Positions 4,984 through 6,276 of a stretch of DNA of 6,276 bases are shown piece after piece. The DNA is taken from assembly GCA_023390415.1 (NCBI GenBank), contig JAEWCW010000063.1:1-6276 (forward strand). The letters run 5' to 3'. The DNA comes from Pseudomonadota bacterium (GTDB taxonomy: Bacteria; Pseudomonadota; Alphaproteobacteria; Sphingomonadales; Sphingomonadaceae). Each line of letters opens with the position of its first letter. Positions within the stretch are counted from its first letter, which is position 1. The notes under the pieces were generated by a model. The model was not told the DNA's origin, ran no database searches, and saw only the letters and a list, made by a program, of their open reading frames with translations. A program made the translations under genes and the position numbers.

Positions 4984-6276
4984 CTACCAGATTCGGACCC
5001 GCTCCTCCGGCGCCAGATAGAGGCGCTGGCCGGGGCGGACGTCGAAGGCGTCGTACCAGGCGTCGTGGTTGCGCACCGACCAGGTGCGCCAGCGGTTCGG
5101 GGAATGGACTCCGCCGATCACCTGCTGGCGGAGCGCCTGTTCGCGGAAGACCACCCGGTTCACCTGCGCACGCCCCATGAAGAAGCGCTGCGCCCCGGTC
5201 GTGCCGTCGATCACCGGTGCCGGACGGCCGTTCAGATGGAGCAGATAGGCGTCGTAGGCGACCGCGAGGCCTGCATTGTCGGCGATATTCTCGCCGAGGG
5301 TCTGCGCGCCCCGGATGTTGAGGCCCGGCAGAACCTCGTAGGAATCATATTGGGCCGCAAGCCGCTGGGTGCGCTCGCGGAAGCGGGCGAGATCCTGGTC
5401 GGTCCACCAGCGGACCAGCCGTCCTTCCGGATCGAAGCGGCTGCCCTGATCGTCGAAATGGTGGCTGATCTCGTGGCCGATCACATAGCCGATCGCGCCG
5501 TAATTCACCGCCGGATCGGCATTGATGTCGAAATGCGGCGGCTGGAGATAGGCCGCCGGGAAGACGATCTGGTTGTTCTCGAAGCTCGCATAGGCGTTTG
5601 CCGTGATCGGCATCATGAACCACTCGTTGCGGTCCACCGGCCCGTCGATCCGGGCGAGCTGACGCTGGAAATCGAAGCGCGCCGAGCGGGTGAAATTCTC
5701 ATAGGCCTGGTCGCGGCGGACCTCGAGCCCGTCATAGCTGCGCCAGCGGTCCGGATAGCCGATCATCGGGTTGAAGGCGGCGAGCTTGGCGCGGGCGCGA
5801 GTGCGAGTCTCCGGCGCCATCCATTCGAGATTGGCGAGGCGGGTGTCCATCGCGCGGATGACGTTGCGGACCAGCGCGTCCATCGCCGCCTTGGTGGCCG
5901 GCGGGAAATGCCGCTCGACATAAGGCCGCGAGACCGCGTCGGTGAGCGCCACGCCGGTCAGCTCCACCGCCTGGATCCAGCGCTGCGGCGCCTCGGTCGC
6001 GCCGGCGATCGCGCCGCCGCTGAAGGCGAATTCAGCCTCCGAGAAGGCCCGCGGAAGGACGAGCGCGCGGTCCTTGGCGACGCGGACCGACAGCCAGTCC
6101 TGGAGGACCTGAAGCGGGGTCCGGCCGAACAATTGCGCGATCGCGGTGACGGCGCTCGGCTGGGCAACGATATAGGTCGGCCGCGCGGCGAGGCCGGCGC
6201 CGTCCAGATAGGCGCGCCAGTCGAAGCCCGGCGCGCGCTCGGCGAGCTCGGCCAGGGTCCAGGGATTGTAGGTACG
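4984..6276 (-). CDS. M13-family zinc metallopeptidase (neprilysin/PepO-like; N-terminal part beyond window)
   Basis: The C-terminal 430 residues of an M13 endopeptidase, a family that cleaves oligopeptides and in bacteria is usually exported to the periplasm or outer face. Visible in order: RTYNPWTLAEL at the right edge; the NAYASFENNQIVFPAAYL substrate-binding strand; the HEISH zinc motif (codons 5475-5461) followed by HFDDQGSRFDPEG; ENIAD (5292-5278), giving the third zinc ligand Glu and the supporting Asp of ExxxD; HSPNRWRTWSVRN, whose His and Arg six residues apart correspond to neprilysin H711/R717; and the family ending APEERVRIW. All catalytic residues are intact. The usual length is near 670-700 residues, so roughly 250 N-terminal residues including any signal peptide or lipobox lie beyond the window. 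TTG at 6132 is internal, since homologous sequence continues upstream in frame to the edge. It converges on the flotillin gene with 18 bases between stops. Confidence 0.95.
   Translation of the reverse strand, partial: RTYNPWTLAELAERAPGFDWRAYLDGAGLAARPTYIVAQPSAVTAIAQLFGRTPLQVLQDWLSVRVAKDRALVLPRAFSEAEFAFSGGAIAGATEAPQRWIQAVELTGVALTDAVSRPYVERHFPPATKAAMDALVRNVIRAMDTRLANLEWMAPETRTRARAKLAAFNPMIGYPDRWRSYDGLEVRRDQAYENFTRSARFDFQRQLARIDGPVDRNEWFMMPITANAYASFENNQIVFPAAYLQPPHFDINADPAVNYGAIGYVIGHEISHHFDDQGSRFDPEGRLVRWWTDQDLARFRERTQRLAAQYDSYEVLPGLNIRGAQTLGENIADNAGLAVAYDAYLLHLNGRPAPVIDGTTGAQRFFMGRAQVNRVVFREQALRQQVIGGVHSPNRWRTWSVRNHDAWYDAFDVRPGQRLYLAPEERVRIW

Noticed and set aside
6130..6132. TTG at 6132 as the start of the M13 peptidase
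   Set aside because: The frame continues upstream to the window edge with family-typical sequence (RTYNPWTLAEL ... VAQPSAVTAIAQL), so the TTG is an internal leucine codon.
1..6276. Mobile elements, tRNA/rRNA genes, CRISPR arrays, phage genes
   Set aside because: Neither strand shows transposase or integrase motifs, terminal inverted repeats, spaced repeats or tRNA-like cloverleaf sequence. Coding by recognisable chromosomal genes is essentially continuous.

Overview
The window is GC-rich, densely coded bacterial chromosome. Protein signatures and codon use suggest an alphaproteobacterium, most likely of the Sphingomonadales. That placement is inferred from gene resemblance and has not been tested by search. 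There are six protein genes, two of them cut by the window edges. I see no RNA gene, mobile element, CRISPR array or phage remnant, and no gene-free stretch longer than about 160 bases.

Left part (1-1976): the minus strand carries most of lnt, apolipoprotein N-acyltransferase, running off the left edge. All three catalytic residues are visible. Because the frame has no stop codon inside the window, this gene is easy to miss, and a long spurious frame lies on the opposite strand. It is divergent, across only 66 bases, from a plus-strand gene for a small VOC-fold (glyoxalase/extradiol dioxygenase superfamily) protein.

Middle (1973-4965): a minus-strand flavin-reductase-domain gene converges on the VOC gene, and the two stop codons share one CTAG tetramer. 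A 159-base divergent intergenic region, holding the only clearly AT-rich patch, separates it from a plus-strand two-gene operon. That operon pairs a YqiJ-like (DUF1449/NfeD-type OB-fold) membrane protein with a YqiK-like flotillin. It is the most coherent functional unit here: an SPFH membrane-scaffold protein and its small OB-fold membrane partner.

Right part (4984-6276): a minus-strand M13-family (neprilysin/PepO-like) zinc metallopeptidase converges on the flotillin gene and loses its N-terminal part at the right edge. HExxH, ExxxD and the distal His/Arg pair are all present.

A shared theme of cell-envelope biology (lipoprotein maturation, flotillin scaffold, probable exported peptidase) is visible, but only the YqiJ-YqiK pair is an arguable operon. 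I found no convincing new system. The best leads are an alternating His/Asp ladder in the YqiJ-like protein and the shared-stop convergent gene pair.
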